Assembly: GCF_002355155.1 (NCBI RefSeq)
Contig: NZ_AP017369.1
Location: 1-64,000, forward strand
DNA from: Corynebacterium suranareeae
Lineage (GTDB): Bacteria > Actinomycetota > Actinomycetes > Mycobacteriales > Mycobacteriaceae
Direction of reading: 5' to 3'
DNA length: 64,000 nt
The first letter of the stretch is position 1. Every line of letters starts with the position of its first letter. Of the stretch, positions 27,660-36,716 are shown one piece after another. The translations under genes and the position numbers were made by a program. Under the pieces are notes generated by a model. That model was not told where the DNA came from. It did not search any database and saw only the letters and a list, made by a program, of their open reading frames with translations.

Positions 27660-28469
27660 TTACTTCTTTTTATCGCTTTGATCGCGCTGAGGCGCGTTCT
27701 TCTTATCAAATTCAGCTTGAATAGCTTCCGCCTCAGCCTCAACCTCATCGGTTACATCATCCGTAGCATCGGCGGTCTCTGCTGCTTCGCCGTTTAGCTC
27801 GGCGTCGATTTCAGCTTCTAAGTCAGCATCAATCGGGGTGCTGGCTTCGGCATTTTCTGAAGACTCGGTGGTGAACACCAAATTTGGCTCTGCTGCTTCT
27901 TCTGGTTGCTTTTCTGGTTCCATCTTAGGTTCCTCCTGTTCAACAGCCTTTTTCAACTGCACCTCAACCCGTGGAGGCTGAGTGCCTGGTGCTTCCTTCT
28001 TACTCTTGTTTAACAGCGCGTAGGCCACCGCGACAACGCCCGAGGTTGCCAGCGCCGCCAAAGACAGGTTGCGCACCCAGTGCGACTCCTTCTTTCCAGC
28101 CGCCTTGCGCGCTGCTTTAGCAGCCTTGTCTGCTTTTCGACGCGCCTTCCGGTTTAATTTCTTACCCGATTTACGAGCGTCTTTCAGCGCAGAAGAACCC
28201 TGCTTCTCCGCCTCCGCAAGTGCCTTTTCTAAACGAGCACGCGCAGCCTTGGTGACATTTCCGGCCTTATCACGAGATTCTGCATAAAACTCTTTTGCAG
28301 ACTCCCGAGCAGACTCCACAGCTTGCTCAGCTTTCGGTGCATACTCACCTGCAGCATGAGACAACGCATCATAGGTCTCTGAAACTTTGCGGTCACGGTA
28401 ATCCGCGTACGTTCCATAAGCCTTACGTGCGCCGTCCACAACTAACTTGAGGTTGCCGATCGTGCTCAT
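27660..28469 (-). CDS. Lys/Ala-rich single-span protein of unknown function
   Basis: The 269-residue product from ATG 28467-28469 (MSTIGNLKLVVDG) has a helical charged N-terminal half (about residues 25-125, K/A/R-rich, coiled-coil-like), one membrane span near residue 140 (NLSLAALATSGVVAVAYALL) and a long acidic Glu/Ala-rich tail. AAAGGAGAG precedes the start; the longer frame upstream is not needed. A window-wide 12-mer copy (28132-28143) lies in the basic region. It could organise the envelope or nucleoid periphery, but that is speculation. It diverges from ppiA. Confidence 0.75.
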   Translation of the reverse strand: MSTIGNLKLVVDGARKAYGTYADYRDRKVSETYDALSHAAGEYAPKAEQAVESARESAKEFYAESRDKAGNVTKAARARLEKALAEAEKQGSSALKDARKSGKKLNRKARRKADKAAKAARKAAGKKESHWVRNLSLAALATSGVVAVAYALLNKSKKEAPGTQPPRVEVQLKKAVEQEEPKMEPEKQPEEAAEPNLVFTTESSENAEASTPIDADLEAEIDAELNGEAAETADATDDVTDEVEAEAEAIQAEFDKKNAPQRDQSDKKK

Positions 28470-28559
28470 ATTCAACTCTCCTTTAATTGGTGGTTCTACG
28501 TTAAGACCCCACATTAGTAAAAGCATGGGACATGTGGTTGGCATTTCGCTCGATGTAGT

Positions 28560-28565
28560 TATGAT
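28560..28565 (+). promoter_or_regulatory. -10 element of ppiA (leaderless)
   Basis: TATGAT ends 7 bp before the ATG at 28573 and no ribosome site is present, so transcription most likely starts at the initiator codon itself. Confidence 0.6.
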
Positions 28566-28572
28566 GGGCGTT

Positions 28573-29094
28573 ATGACTTCTAAGACCGCAACTGCGATTC
28601 TGCACACAAATCGCGGAGATATCTCAATTGATCTCTTCGGCAACCACGCTCCAGAGACCGTAGCTAACTTCGTTGGCTTGGCTCAGGGCACCAAAGAGTA
28701 CAAGTCCGCAAACGCTCAAGGTGGCAGCGAAGGTCCGTTCTACGACGGCGCTGTTTTCCACCGCGTGATCGACGGCTTCATGATCCAGGGTGGAGACCCA
28801 ACCGGAACCGGCCGTGGCGGCCCAGGCTACATGTTTGCTGATGAATTCCACCCAGAGCTGCGCTTTGATCGCGCATACCTGCTGGCAATGGCAAACGCAG
28901 GCCCAGGAACCAACGGCTCCCAGTTCTTCATCACTGTGACCCCAACCCCTCACCTGAACAACGCTCACACCATCTTCGGTGAGGTCACCGATGCAGAGTC
29001 CCAGAAGGTTGTGGATGCAATTGCAACCACCGCTACTGACCGCTCTGACCGCCCAACCGATGCCGTTGTCATCGAGTCCGTAGAGATCGTCTAA
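28573..29094 (+). CDS. ppiA: Peptidyl-prolyl cis-trans isomerase, cyclophilin type
   Basis: A 173-residue cytoplasmic cyclophilin starting MTSKTATAILHTNRGD. Catalytic and cyclosporin-pocket residues are present: FHRVIDGFMIQGGDPTG (Arg in FHR), NGSQFFIT and HTIFGEV. It speeds proline isomerisation during protein folding. Although the frame is open to 28447, the family N-terminus and the -10 at 28560 point to ATG 28573. Confidence 0.93.
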   Translation: MTSKTATAILHTNRGDISIDLFGNHAPETVANFVGLAQGTKEYKSANAQGGSEGPFYDGAVFHRVIDGFMIQGGDPTGTGRGGPGYMFADEFHPELRFDRAYLLAMANAGPGTNGSQFFITVTPTPHLNNAHTIFGEVTDAESQKVVDAIATTATDRSDRPTDAVVIESVEIV

Positions 29095-29182
29095 AGCACC
29101 TCTGCACACTAATCTTCAGGTTATGCCGCCATCCGCGGTGTGGCCTGATTTTTTTATTACCTAATAAAGATTGTTGGACGTT

Positions 29183-29839
29183 ATGAATGTAGAGCGGCTT
29201 TATCGCCAAGCACCAGCAAGCACGGTGATATCTGCGGTGATCATCGTGGTTTATGCGCTAACAGCAATACAATCGCGGTCTTTAACAAACAACCTTGGGG
29301 CAAGCAGCATCGGTGATGCATGGATTTTGTATGCACCGGCAATGGATCATGGTTTTGGTCCGCTGCGCGCTATCGGCGGCATGTTTTTGCATATTGGCCC
29401 GGGCCACATGCTGTTAAACCTCCTGCTGTTGTGGTTATTTGGCCGAGAAATTGAACGTGATTTTGGTTCAGCACTTTTTATTGCGATGTACTTTGTCGGT
29501 GGCATCGGTGCTTCCGCCGCAGTGATCTGGATGGATCCATTTTCACCTACTGCAGGAGCTTCTGGAGCCATCTACGCGATGATGTCCATTTTGGTGGGAT
29601 TATTTATCCTGCGCGGTGCAGATATCCGCGCACCACTGATACTTATCGCCATTAACATTGCTTATACCTTGAGTGCTTCTGGTGTGTCTTTGTGGGGACA
29701 CTTGGGTGGTTTGATCACCGGTGCACTGATTACGTGGCCAATGATCAAAGCCAAAACCTACAAAACGCAATGGCTCATTGTCACCATCGGTCTAGTTTTA
29801 AGTATTGTCGCTGTCTTTTTAGGCATTGCGCGGATATAA
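29183..29839 (+). CDS. Rhomboid-family intramembrane serine protease
   Basis: A 218-residue protein with six spans and the rhomboid core: HIGPGHMLLNLLLLWLFGREIE (N in span 2), catalytic Ser in AGASGAIYAMMS near residue 135, and catalytic His in SLWGHLGGLITG near residue 175. It cleaves membrane proteins within the bilayer; the substrate is unknown. The start is ATG 29183; TTG codons at 29171 and 29174 are in frame, so a few more residues are possible. A terminator follows. Confidence 0.87.
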   Translation: MNVERLYRQAPASTVISAVIIVVYALTAIQSRSLTNNLGASSIGDAWILYAPAMDHGFGPLRAIGGMFLHIGPGHMLLNLLLLWLFGREIERDFGSALFIAMYFVGGIGASAAVIWMDPFSPTAGASGAIYAMMSILVGLFILRGADIRAPLILIAINIAYTLSASGVSLWGHLGGLITGALITWPMIKAKTYKTQWLIVTIGLVLSIVAVFLGIARI

Positions 29840-29863
29840 ATAAAGTTCACTTTATGCCCTCAC

Positions 29864-29896
29864 CGGGGTTAACTTACTCCCCTCGGTGAGGGCATT
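29864..29896. terminator. Terminator of the rhomboid gene
   Basis: ATGCCCTCACCG pairs with CGGTGAGGGCAT around a short loop, 25 bp after the stop codon. The stem is strong but the T run after it is weak. Confidence 0.7.
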
Positions 29897-29973
29897 CGTG
29901 TATCTATCGACAAACAGAAACTAGAGTAAATTACAAAAATGTCATTTAGCGGGAAAAGACGCCTAGCGGTGGT

Positions 29974-30408
29974 TTGTCCACAGAATGTGTAATTCCAAGT
30001 TTTCTTCTTGTTCACACAGAATCTACTCACATCCCACATGTTTGTGAGTAAAGCTGTGGACAACTGTGGATAACTCACAAGGGGAGAAGTTATCCACATA
30101 AGTTATCCACACTGTGGATAGTTACATTTTTGTAATTTACCGAGATGCTGATCGAATTCCTTATTCGAACAGCTAGATAGCGTGGAAACACCGCTGTCAG
30201 TACTGGTGCTATTCGAACAAATCACAACCCGGTGGAAACTGTTCACAGAGTTATCCACAGGCTGTGAAATGGTAGGTATACCTGAATCTGTGAACGAAAA
30301 ACTGTTCCATTCACAATTTGTTCCACAGCCTGTGGATAACTGTGGATGAGTAATTAACTCACACTTGTCCACAGTTTGATGTGAATAACTATGTGTATCT
30401 GTGGATAA
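29974..30408. other. DnaA-box cluster distant from oriC
   Basis: Within 435 bp there are at least a dozen 9-mers equal or close to TTATCCACA. Exact forward copies: 30090, 30103, 30251. Exact reverse copies (TGTGGATAA): 30065, 30331, 30400. TTGTCCACA type: 29974, 30365 and reverse at 30055. Other near matches: TTGTTCACA 30008, TGTGGATAG 30113, TGTGGATGA 30341, TGTGAATAA 30380. The stretch is AT-rich, holds no credible gene and lies between converging gene ends, so it is unlikely to be a promoter. DnaA titration (datA-like) or DnaA reactivation is the natural hypothesis. Confidence 0.85.
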
Positions 30409-30409
30409 C

Positions 30410-31825
30410 TTATGGGGTGGGGATGCGTACGCAATCAACTTGATACTGCGCCGGAGTGCAACCATGCGTGGCGGTGAAAGCACGGTTGAAAGCGGATAAA
30501 TGGGCGTAGCCGAGATTCCGTGCGACTACCCCCGGAGTTAACCCTCGACTCAATTGGATGCGGGCAAGCGTCATCCTTCGGACTAATCCCCACCGCTGCA
30601 CAGCAATGCCAGTGATGTGGGCAAACCCTTCAGCAATTCCACCTCGAATATCGGAAACATTTGTTTGACGTGATGCAGCTAGATCAGTGGCCAAAGCGAT
30701 TAGGGTGTCGTCATCGTTACTGAGAGGGGGTTGATCTGTGGAAATCTTGCTAAAAGGAAGCGAGAAGCACTGATCTGGGTTTTTATGATGCGGGTGGAAC
30801 GGAGTGTAGGTGGAAATAGTGCATTCCAAAAGCTTATTGGTGGAGCATTGGAACTGAATGACATCTACGTGTTGTGCACCAAGTGTTTGTGCACGTGGAA
30901 CTTGGTACCCCAGTGGCAGAATCAACCCACCTGCTGGAGTGTGTAGGTCAAGGCGAACGCCAGCAGGAAGAATGATGCCCTCACCTTGATTAACGGTGAA
31001 TTTCCTATCGGCTACGTGAACAACCGAACTTCCTTGAAAAGCCCACACCATAATGTGTGAACCATTAATCCGTGTCCAGGTTTCATTTTCTGGAATCTCA
31101 CCTGTCCTGAGCCCCAGTACAGGTGGGACAGTGTTGTGCGCAGTTTGTAGCTTATGAATCTGGCTGGGAGAAATGCCCATGTGGGTTCGAAATGCTTTGG
31201 CCAAACTGCTTGCTCCGGAAAATCCCACATGGTGCGCTGCCCATTCTGCAGTGTGTCCATCGGAAAGGTACGCCACCGCCAAACTAAGTCGCGTGCGGGT
31301 TCTCCAGGTGCCGACATTTAGTCCTGTTTCTTCCAAAAAACGCCGTTGAAGTGTGCGTTCGCTTAACCCAACCCGTCGTGCAATCTCGGCAATAGGCAGG
31401 GTAGTTATGGGATCATCGATGATAATCCGGCTTGCTTTTAATGCTTCAGCTGATTGAGGCTTTGGGGGAGTGATGCTGTGTTGCTTAGGAACAGTGGCCA
31501 CTAGCTCATGAAGGAAAGCATCTGATTCAGGGCTTTCTTTCAAATATCCAAGACCTTGCGCAAAGGCGTACATCAGCCGGTTGTGGGCATGTTCTGGAAT
31601 GCGCAACACCCCAAGGTTAGGTCTGCAGCCCGTGGGTAATTGAATCGGAATCACTAACGCATCGGGGGAGTATTCCACAGTTATTTCACTGCCTGCGGGA
31701 ATCAGAATGCCTTGTGCGGCGTGAAGTTCAAATGTGGATTCAATGCTGATGCGTACGCGCCCGCTATATACCCAGATCAAGACCGCATTGGGGGTGATGG
31801 TAACAACGTGGCAGTTTAGGAACAC
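30410..31825 (-). CDS. Tandem AraC-AraC transcriptional regulator
   Basis: The 471-residue protein is built as two sensor-plus-HTH modules in one chain. Module 1 has a cupin-like strand set (LIPAGSEITVEYS near residue 40) and an AraC HTH at about residues 130-225 (IAEIARRVGLSERTLQRRFLEETG, then SLAKAFRTHMGISPSQ). Module 2 repeats this with IILPAGVRLDLHTPAGG near residue 268 and a more diverged HTH at about residues 375-465 ending LSAFNRAFTATHGCTPAQY. Standard AraC regulators have one such unit. It diverges from the siderophore operon, its likely target, and starts with GTG. Its stop abuts the DnaA-box cluster. Confidence 0.85.
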   Translation of the reverse strand: MFLNCHVVTITPNAVLIWVYSGRVRISIESTFELHAAQGILIPAGSEITVEYSPDALVIPIQLPTGCRPNLGVLRIPEHAHNRLMYAFAQGLGYLKESPESDAFLHELVATVPKQHSITPPKPQSAEALKASRIIIDDPITTLPIAEIARRVGLSERTLQRRFLEETGLNVGTWRTRTRLSLAVAYLSDGHTAEWAAHHVGFSGASSLAKAFRTHMGISPSQIHKLQTAHNTVPPVLGLRTGEIPENETWTRINGSHIMVWAFQGSSVVHVADRKFTVNQGEGIILPAGVRLDLHTPAGGLILPLGYQVPRAQTLGAQHVDVIQFQCSTNKLLECTISTYTPFHPHHKNPDQCFSLPFSKISTDQPPLSNDDDTLIALATDLAASRQTNVSDIRGGIAEGFAHITGIAVQRWGLVRRMTLARIQLSRGLTPGVVARNLGYAHLSAFNRAFTATHGCTPAQYQVDCVRIPTP

Positions 31826-31834
31826 ACCATCAAA

Positions 31835-31853
31835 TTAGGTGAGGCTATGTTTA
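31835..31853. promoter_or_regulatory. DtxR-like iron box between AraC gene and siderophore operon
   Basis: TTAGGTGAGGCTATGTTTA matches the corynebacterial DtxR consensus TTAGGTTAGCCTAACCTAA at about 12 of 19 positions, best in the left half. It is in the 62-bp divergent gap, where iron repression of siderophore uptake would be expected. Confidence 0.5.
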
Positions 31854-31887
31854 TTTTCAAGTATTTTCCATATAAAAAAGAGGAAGA

Positions 31888-32865
31888 ATGTCTCGAACTT
31901 TAAAACTGCTCGCCATCGGCATGATTGCCCTGCTTGCCACTGGATGTTCCCAATCCGTTTCTGAAGAAGCGGAGTCAACAACCACAACAGATGGGCAATG
32001 GCCCAGAACCATCACCCATGAAGCTGGTGAAACAACTATTCCCGAACAACCACTACGCATTGTTTCTACCTCACCATCGATCACCGGCACCTTGCTGGCT
32101 GTGGATGCGCCAGTGGTGGGTACAGCCTCAGCACTAGTGACATCACTTGCTGATGACAAGGGCTTTTTCACCCAATGGGCAGATGTTGCCGATGAGCGTG
32201 GGGTAGAGGTTGTGTATTCCAATTTGGAAATTGACCTTGATGCCATCGATTCCTTTGAGCCTGATTTGATCATTGGAGCTATTTCAGGTGGAGATAGCGT
32301 GGCAGCTGAATATGATCAGCTCAGCGATATCGCCCCAACCGTTTTGCTCAACTACGCAGAACCATCCTGGCAAGAACTGACTGAAACGGTTGCGGAAATC
32401 ACTGGACATGAAGATGATGCGCAGCAGATCCTTGCTGAATACGATGAGTTTGTATCTGAACAGGCATCATTGATCTCATTGCCAGAGCAACCAGTAACAG
32501 TGCTGTCCTATATGGGTGCAGATGGTGGTTGGGTCCTCGATGCTGACAGCCAGCAAGGATTGCTTCTAGACAGCATTGGTTTTGATTATGTGGGTGTGGC
32601 ACCGGAGTTTGCCTCCCAATCAAATAACGGCGTATCGCAGGTATCTCCAGAAAACCTCCCGGCAGCATTGGAACAGTCACAAACACTGTTCCTTATGCCC
32701 ACCGGAGGACCCACACCAATCGAAGAATTCACCGGAAATGCGCTGCTAGCCAACTTGCCTGCTGTGAAAAACCAACGGGTATTTGACCTAGGTGATCAGT
32801 CTTTCCGCCTGGATTATTACAGTGCTCGTTCCACAGTAGAGCACGTGGTCAGTCTTTTTAAGTGA
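31888..32865 (+). CDS. Siderophore ABC transporter substrate-binding lipoprotein (FepB-like)
   Basis: A 325-residue FecB/FepB-type binding protein with lipoprotein signal MSRTLKLLAIGMIALLATGC (lipobox LATGC, Cys20). The family start is PLRIVSTSPSITGTLLAVDAPVVGTAS near residue 55, and FEPDLIIGAISGG is near residue 130. AGAGGAAG lies before the ATG. It heads a five-gene operon; all following genes overlap or abut. It should bind a ferric siderophore outside the membrane, identity unknown. Confidence 0.9.
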   Translation: MSRTLKLLAIGMIALLATGCSQSVSEEAESTTTTDGQWPRTITHEAGETTIPEQPLRIVSTSPSITGTLLAVDAPVVGTASALVTSLADDKGFFTQWADVADERGVEVVYSNLEIDLDAIDSFEPDLIIGAISGGDSVAAEYDQLSDIAPTVLLNYAEPSWQELTETVAEITGHEDDAQQILAEYDEFVSEQASLISLPEQPVTVLSYMGADGGWVLDADSQQGLLLDSIGFDYVGVAPEFASQSNNGVSQVSPENLPAALEQSQTLFLMPTGGPTPIEEFTGNALLANLPAVKNQRVFDLGDQSFRLDYYSARSTVEHVVSLFK

Positions 32866-33857
32866 ACCGTCTATACATGGTGATCTTTGGATCACTCGCA
32901 CTGATGATTGTTTCCATTTTTGTTGGCCTGTGGTTTGGGTCAGCGTCAGTGAGTCCTGGTGAGGTGTTCAAGGCGTTTGTGCAGTTTGATCCCACCAACA
33001 ATGACCATCTCATCATCAGACATTCACGAGTCCCTCGGATTTTATTAGGCGTCATCGTGGGTATCGCTTTGGGATTAGCCGGTGCCATCATGCAGTCGCT
33101 GACCAGAAACCCTTTGGCTGATCCTGGAATTTTGGGAATCAACGCTGGTGCCTCAGCCGCAGTGGTGATCGCGATCGCATATTTTGGCATGACTGATGTT
33201 TCTAGCTATCTGTGGTGGGCTTTTATCGGTGCCGCGTTGGCAGCAGTAGTGGTGTACATGTTGGGTGGGGTGTCTAAAAATGGTGCTTCACCTGCACGTC
33301 TAGCTTTGGCTGGAGCTGCATTAGCCATGGCAATTGGAGCGTTGACCTCAATGGTGTTGGTGAGTAACGAATCTGCGTTTAATCAATTTAGGTATTGGAC
33401 GGTTGGTTCTTTGCAGGGCAGAGATTTAGATGTCATCACTGCGGTGGTCCCATTCATCGTGGTGGGTGTGGTGGTGTCGTTGCTGCTTATTAGGTCACTA
33501 AATGCCATTGCCTTAGGTGAGGATTCCGCACGTGGATTAGGGGCAAATATTCCTTTGATTCGAGTGGGTTCGTTCCTGGCTGTGGTGTTGTTGGCAGGTG
33601 CTGCTACTGCTGCTGCAGGTCCCATTGCGTTTATTGGTCTGGCAGCTCCACACATTGTTCGATTGATCGTGGGTCCTGATAATCGAAAGCTGATTCCAGG
33701 CGTGCTGTTTTTATCGCCAGCACTGTTAATCATGGCGGATTCCATAGGAAAAACAGCAGCAGCACCAGGTGAATTACAAACTGGCATCGCAGCTGCAGTT
33801 CTTGGTGCACCGGTATTTATCGCTTTGGTGAGATCGAAAAAGGTGACGGCTCTGTGA
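32862..33857 (+). CDS. Siderophore ABC transporter permease (FepD-like)
   Basis: A 331-residue FecCD-family permease with about nine to ten spans and the motifs RVPRILLGVIVGIALGLAGAIMQSLTRNPLADPGILG near residue 60 and PIAFIGLAAPHIVR near residue 252. It starts with GTG overlapping the binding-protein stop (GTGA). It pairs with the next permease to make the import channel. Confidence 0.92.
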   Translation: MNRLYMVIFGSLALMIVSIFVGLWFGSASVSPGEVFKAFVQFDPTNNDHLIIRHSRVPRILLGVIVGIALGLAGAIMQSLTRNPLADPGILGINAGASAAVVIAIAYFGMTDVSSYLWWAFIGAALAAVVVYMLGGVSKNGASPARLALAGAALAMAIGALTSMVLVSNESAFNQFRYWTVGSLQGRDLDVITAVVPFIVVGVVVSLLLIRSLNAIALGEDSARGLGANIPLIRVGSFLAVVLLAGAATAAAGPIAFIGLAAPHIVRLIVGPDNRKLIPGVLFLSPALLIMADSIGKTAAAPGELQTGIAAAVLGAPVFIALVRSKKVTAL

Positions 33858-34870
33858 AAAACCACACCATTCGGTTTTCTCAATTTTCAGTCAGCTTCCG
33901 ACCCCGCACCGTGATAGTGGCACTGATGGGCTTTTGCGTGGTGGTAATTTTGATCCATTTCAGCCTGAGTGCGGGTTCGATTACCGCGCTCAAAGCATGG
34001 TCTGCTGCTGTGGGAATAGGAGATCCTTCAGATATTCGCTCGGTGCAATCACGACGGTTACCGCGGGTACTTACTGCTGTAGGTGTAGGTGCTGCGCTGG
34101 GATTATCTGGTGCAGTTTTTCAATCTGTGTCCCGAAATGCACTGGGTTCACCGGACATCATTGGATTTACCACAGGAGCTGCCACGGCCGCTGCGATCAA
34201 CATCATCTTTTTTGGCGGTGGAGTGGTGTTCACCGGAGTAGCAGCGATTATCGGTGGCTTGGTAACTGCACTGTTTGTTTATGTCATGGCCAGGCACAAC
34301 AGCAGTACTGGCGGAATGCGATTGGTGCTGGTCGGTATTGGAACCGGCGCATTTTTAGGTGCGGTTCGAGATTTCCTCATGGTGCGCGCAGATATTACTG
34401 ATGCCACCACCGTGCAGTTGTGGTCGGCGGGATCGTTAAGTGGACGCGGATGGAATCATGCCTTGTTGGTGCTGGGCTCGTGTGCGGTGGTCATACCTCT
34501 GCTGAGCATTATTGCCCGACGGTTGCGTCTGATGGAGATGGGTGATGAAGCAGCCGGTGCATTGGGTATTGCTGTGGAAAAAACCAGGCTGATCGCCATT
34601 TTATTGGCGGTGTTGTTGGTCGGTATCGCCACCGCGGCTGCAGGTCCCATCGCTTTTATTGCGCTGGCAGCACCGCAGATTGCCAAGGCTTTGGCCCGGG
34701 AGGATGGAGTGCTGGTGGCGGCGTCGATAAGCATTGGTGCTGCGTTGCTGGTGGTGGCGGATTATCTGGCGCAACACGTCGATATCGGGCTGCGCACACC
34801 CGTGGGCCTGGTGACCAGTTTGCTGGGCGGGGTGTATTTGATGTGGCTTTTAAGCAGAAAGGAGGCATAA
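33854..34870 (+). CDS. Siderophore ABC transporter permease (FepG-like)
   Basis: A 338-residue second FecCD permease, with RRLPRVLTAVGVGAALGLSGAVFQSVSRNALGSPDIIGF near residue 65 and PIAFIALAAPQIA near residue 262. GTG start overlapping the previous stop. A copy of the window-wide 12-mer (34721-34732) encodes part of the ASISIG segment. Confidence 0.92.
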   Translation: MKNHTIRFSQFSVSFRPRTVIVALMGFCVVVILIHFSLSAGSITALKAWSAAVGIGDPSDIRSVQSRRLPRVLTAVGVGAALGLSGAVFQSVSRNALGSPDIIGFTTGAATAAAINIIFFGGGVVFTGVAAIIGGLVTALFVYVMARHNSSTGGMRLVLVGIGTGAFLGAVRDFLMVRADITDATTVQLWSAGSLSGRGWNHALLVLGSCAVVIPLLSIIARRLRLMEMGDEAAGALGIAVEKTRLIAILLAVLLVGIATAAAGPIAFIALAAPQIAKALAREDGVLVAASISIGAALLVVADYLAQHVDIGLRTPVGLVTSLLGGVYLMWLLSRKEA

Positions 34871-35650
34871 ATGCTGCAAGCGCATGATCTCACGCTGGGT
34901 TATGGCGGGCGACATATCGTCGAAGGGCTCAGTCTGGACATTCCGGAAGGAGGCTTAAGCATTATTATTGGGCCCAATGGCTGCGGAAAATCGACGGTCC
35001 TAAAAGCCCTGGGCAGGCTGCTGAAACCACAATCAGGGCAGGTCACGCTACACGGGCGAGATATTTCTAGCATGGGCACCAAACAAGTGGCCAAACACAT
35101 TGGGCTGCTCCCGCAATCGCCGCACGCGCCAGACGGCGTGAGTGTGACAGAACTGGTTAGCCGCGGGCGCTACCCGCACCAACATCTGCTATCCCAGTGG
35201 TCAAAAGACGATGAGAAAATCGTCGAACGCTGTCTGGCTGAAGTAGCCATGCACGCCCACGCTGATCATTTAGTCTCAGAGCTGTCAGGCGGCCAGCGCC
35301 AGCGCGCATGGATCGCCATGGCGCTGGCACAAGAAACAAGCATTTTGCTTCTCGACGAACCCACCACCTTTTTAGACATCGCCCACCAAATAGCAGTCCT
35401 AGATTTGTGCTCTGAGCTCCACCAACGTGGACAAACCCTAGCGATTGTCCTCCACGATCTGAATATGGCAGCAAGATACGCCACCCACATCATCGCCATG
35501 CGGGACGGCACCATCATCGACCAAGGAAAACCCGACGACATACTTACTGAAGCCCTGCTCAAAGAAGTTTTTGACCTCGACGCTTTAGTACTAAAAGACC
35601 CCAACAACGGCCGACCACTGATCGTGCCCAAAGACAGGAGAAACCAATGA
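34871..35650 (+). CDS. Siderophore ABC transporter ATPase (FepC-like)
   Basis: A 259-residue ATPase with Walker A GPNGCGKST near residue 35, signature ELSGGQRQRAW near residue 137, Walker B ILLLDEPTTFLDIAHQ near residue 157 and the switch histidine VLHDLNMAARYATH. It starts directly after the preceding TAA. It powers ferric-siderophore import. Confidence 0.93.
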   Translation: MLQAHDLTLGYGGRHIVEGLSLDIPEGGLSIIIGPNGCGKSTVLKALGRLLKPQSGQVTLHGRDISSMGTKQVAKHIGLLPQSPHAPDGVSVTELVSRGRYPHQHLLSQWSKDDEKIVERCLAEVAMHAHADHLVSELSGGQRQRAWIAMALAQETSILLLDEPTTFLDIAHQIAVLDLCSELHQRGQTLAIVLHDLNMAARYATHIIAMRDGTIIDQGKPDDILTEALLKEVFDLDALVLKDPNNGRPLIVPKDRRNQ

Positions 35651-36471
35651 GAAACACCGACAATGGTTTGAGTGAAAGCGCCCACGACCGCGATATTTCA
35701 GAAATCACAGCAACCATCACCGCCCTAGACCGCCCATCACCTTCACTACTGCGCTTTACAGCCCTGATCCCAGGTTCAGCAAACAACCCAGTGTGGGGCC
35801 AACCCAACGTAGCGATCCGGCTCTACCTCACTGAAGAATTCGACAACGCCACCCGCATTTACACCGTCCGAACCTTCGATCCATCAACAGAAAGCATCGT
35901 GGTAGATGTGGTTCAACACCACCACGATAGCCCCATGATGCGCTGGTCAGACACCATAAAAATCAACGACACCGTGGTGCTCACTGGCCCCCGTCCACAC
36001 TTTATTATCCCCAAAGGTGAACAAGTAGCACTGTTTCTTGACGACACCGCCATCCCCGCACTCGCCGCCATCATGGATCAATGGCCCACAGGTCTTCGCG
36101 GCAAAGGCTGGGTAGTCACCGACGATCCCGCAGCCTTCCATGAACTACCCATCATCGACGGACTGCAACTGGAGTTACTCGCGCCGGGGGAGAATGCGCA
36201 GGACCAGCCACTAGCCCGCCAAGCATACAACCTGGAAAACCCCGAAACATATGTGGTGTGGGCAGCCGGTGAAAGAGATGAAATGAAATCCATCCGCCGC
36301 CACTTCCGCAACCAGGTGGGATTGGAAAAGGATGCAGTAGCTGTATTTGGGTATTGGAAATACAACACCACCAACACCCAAATCGATGCAGCGCGCAAAG
36401 AAAACTACATGAAGATGCTCTCTGAAGGGCAACAGTTGGAAAACTTTGACGATCTCTCATTGGAGATTTAA
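35647..36471 (+). CDS. Siderophore-interacting flavoprotein (SIP, ferric reductase type)
   Basis: A 274-residue protein of the SIP family: an FAD-binding barrel (about residues 20-130, with RIYTVRTFDPSTESIVVDVVQH), then an NAD(P)H-binding half (about residues 130-260, with LFLDDTAIPALAAI and VVWAAGERDEMKSIRRHFRN). These cytoplasmic enzymes reduce ferric siderophores to release iron. It is coupled to the ATPase gene (ATGA) and ends the operon, making import and iron release one unit. Confidence 0.9.
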   Translation: MRNTDNGLSESAHDRDISEITATITALDRPSPSLLRFTALIPGSANNPVWGQPNVAIRLYLTEEFDNATRIYTVRTFDPSTESIVVDVVQHHHDSPMMRWSDTIKINDTVVLTGPRPHFIIPKGEQVALFLDDTAIPALAAIMDQWPTGLRGKGWVVTDDPAAFHELPIIDGLQLELLAPGENAQDQPLARQAYNLENPETYVVWAAGERDEMKSIRRHFRNQVGLEKDAVAVFGYWKYNTTNTQIDAARKENYMKMLSEGQQLENFDDLSLEI

Positions 36472-36716
36472 GAAGAATCTGGTTATCAATTCTGCTTTGC
36501 TCCCTGCCTCTATTTGGGCAGGGAGCCTAGTTGATTCTTGAATATCAAAACCGACGCATGACATTGCCGTGGTGTAATTCTGATGATGTCGCATCAATTA
36601 TTCAATGGCTTCCTAAACCGTCAGACTAAAATGGCCTAAGTCAGGTTTAAGTAGGCTTTTCCTCTGGTGGTTGGGTTTGCTCCCTGATCAGTGTCAGTCA
36701 TACCGCAACTGTTGAG

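Noticed and set aside
30731..30946. Plus-strand frame inside the double AraC gene
   Set aside because: No ribosome site, low-quality protein composition and full overlap with a well-supported gene.
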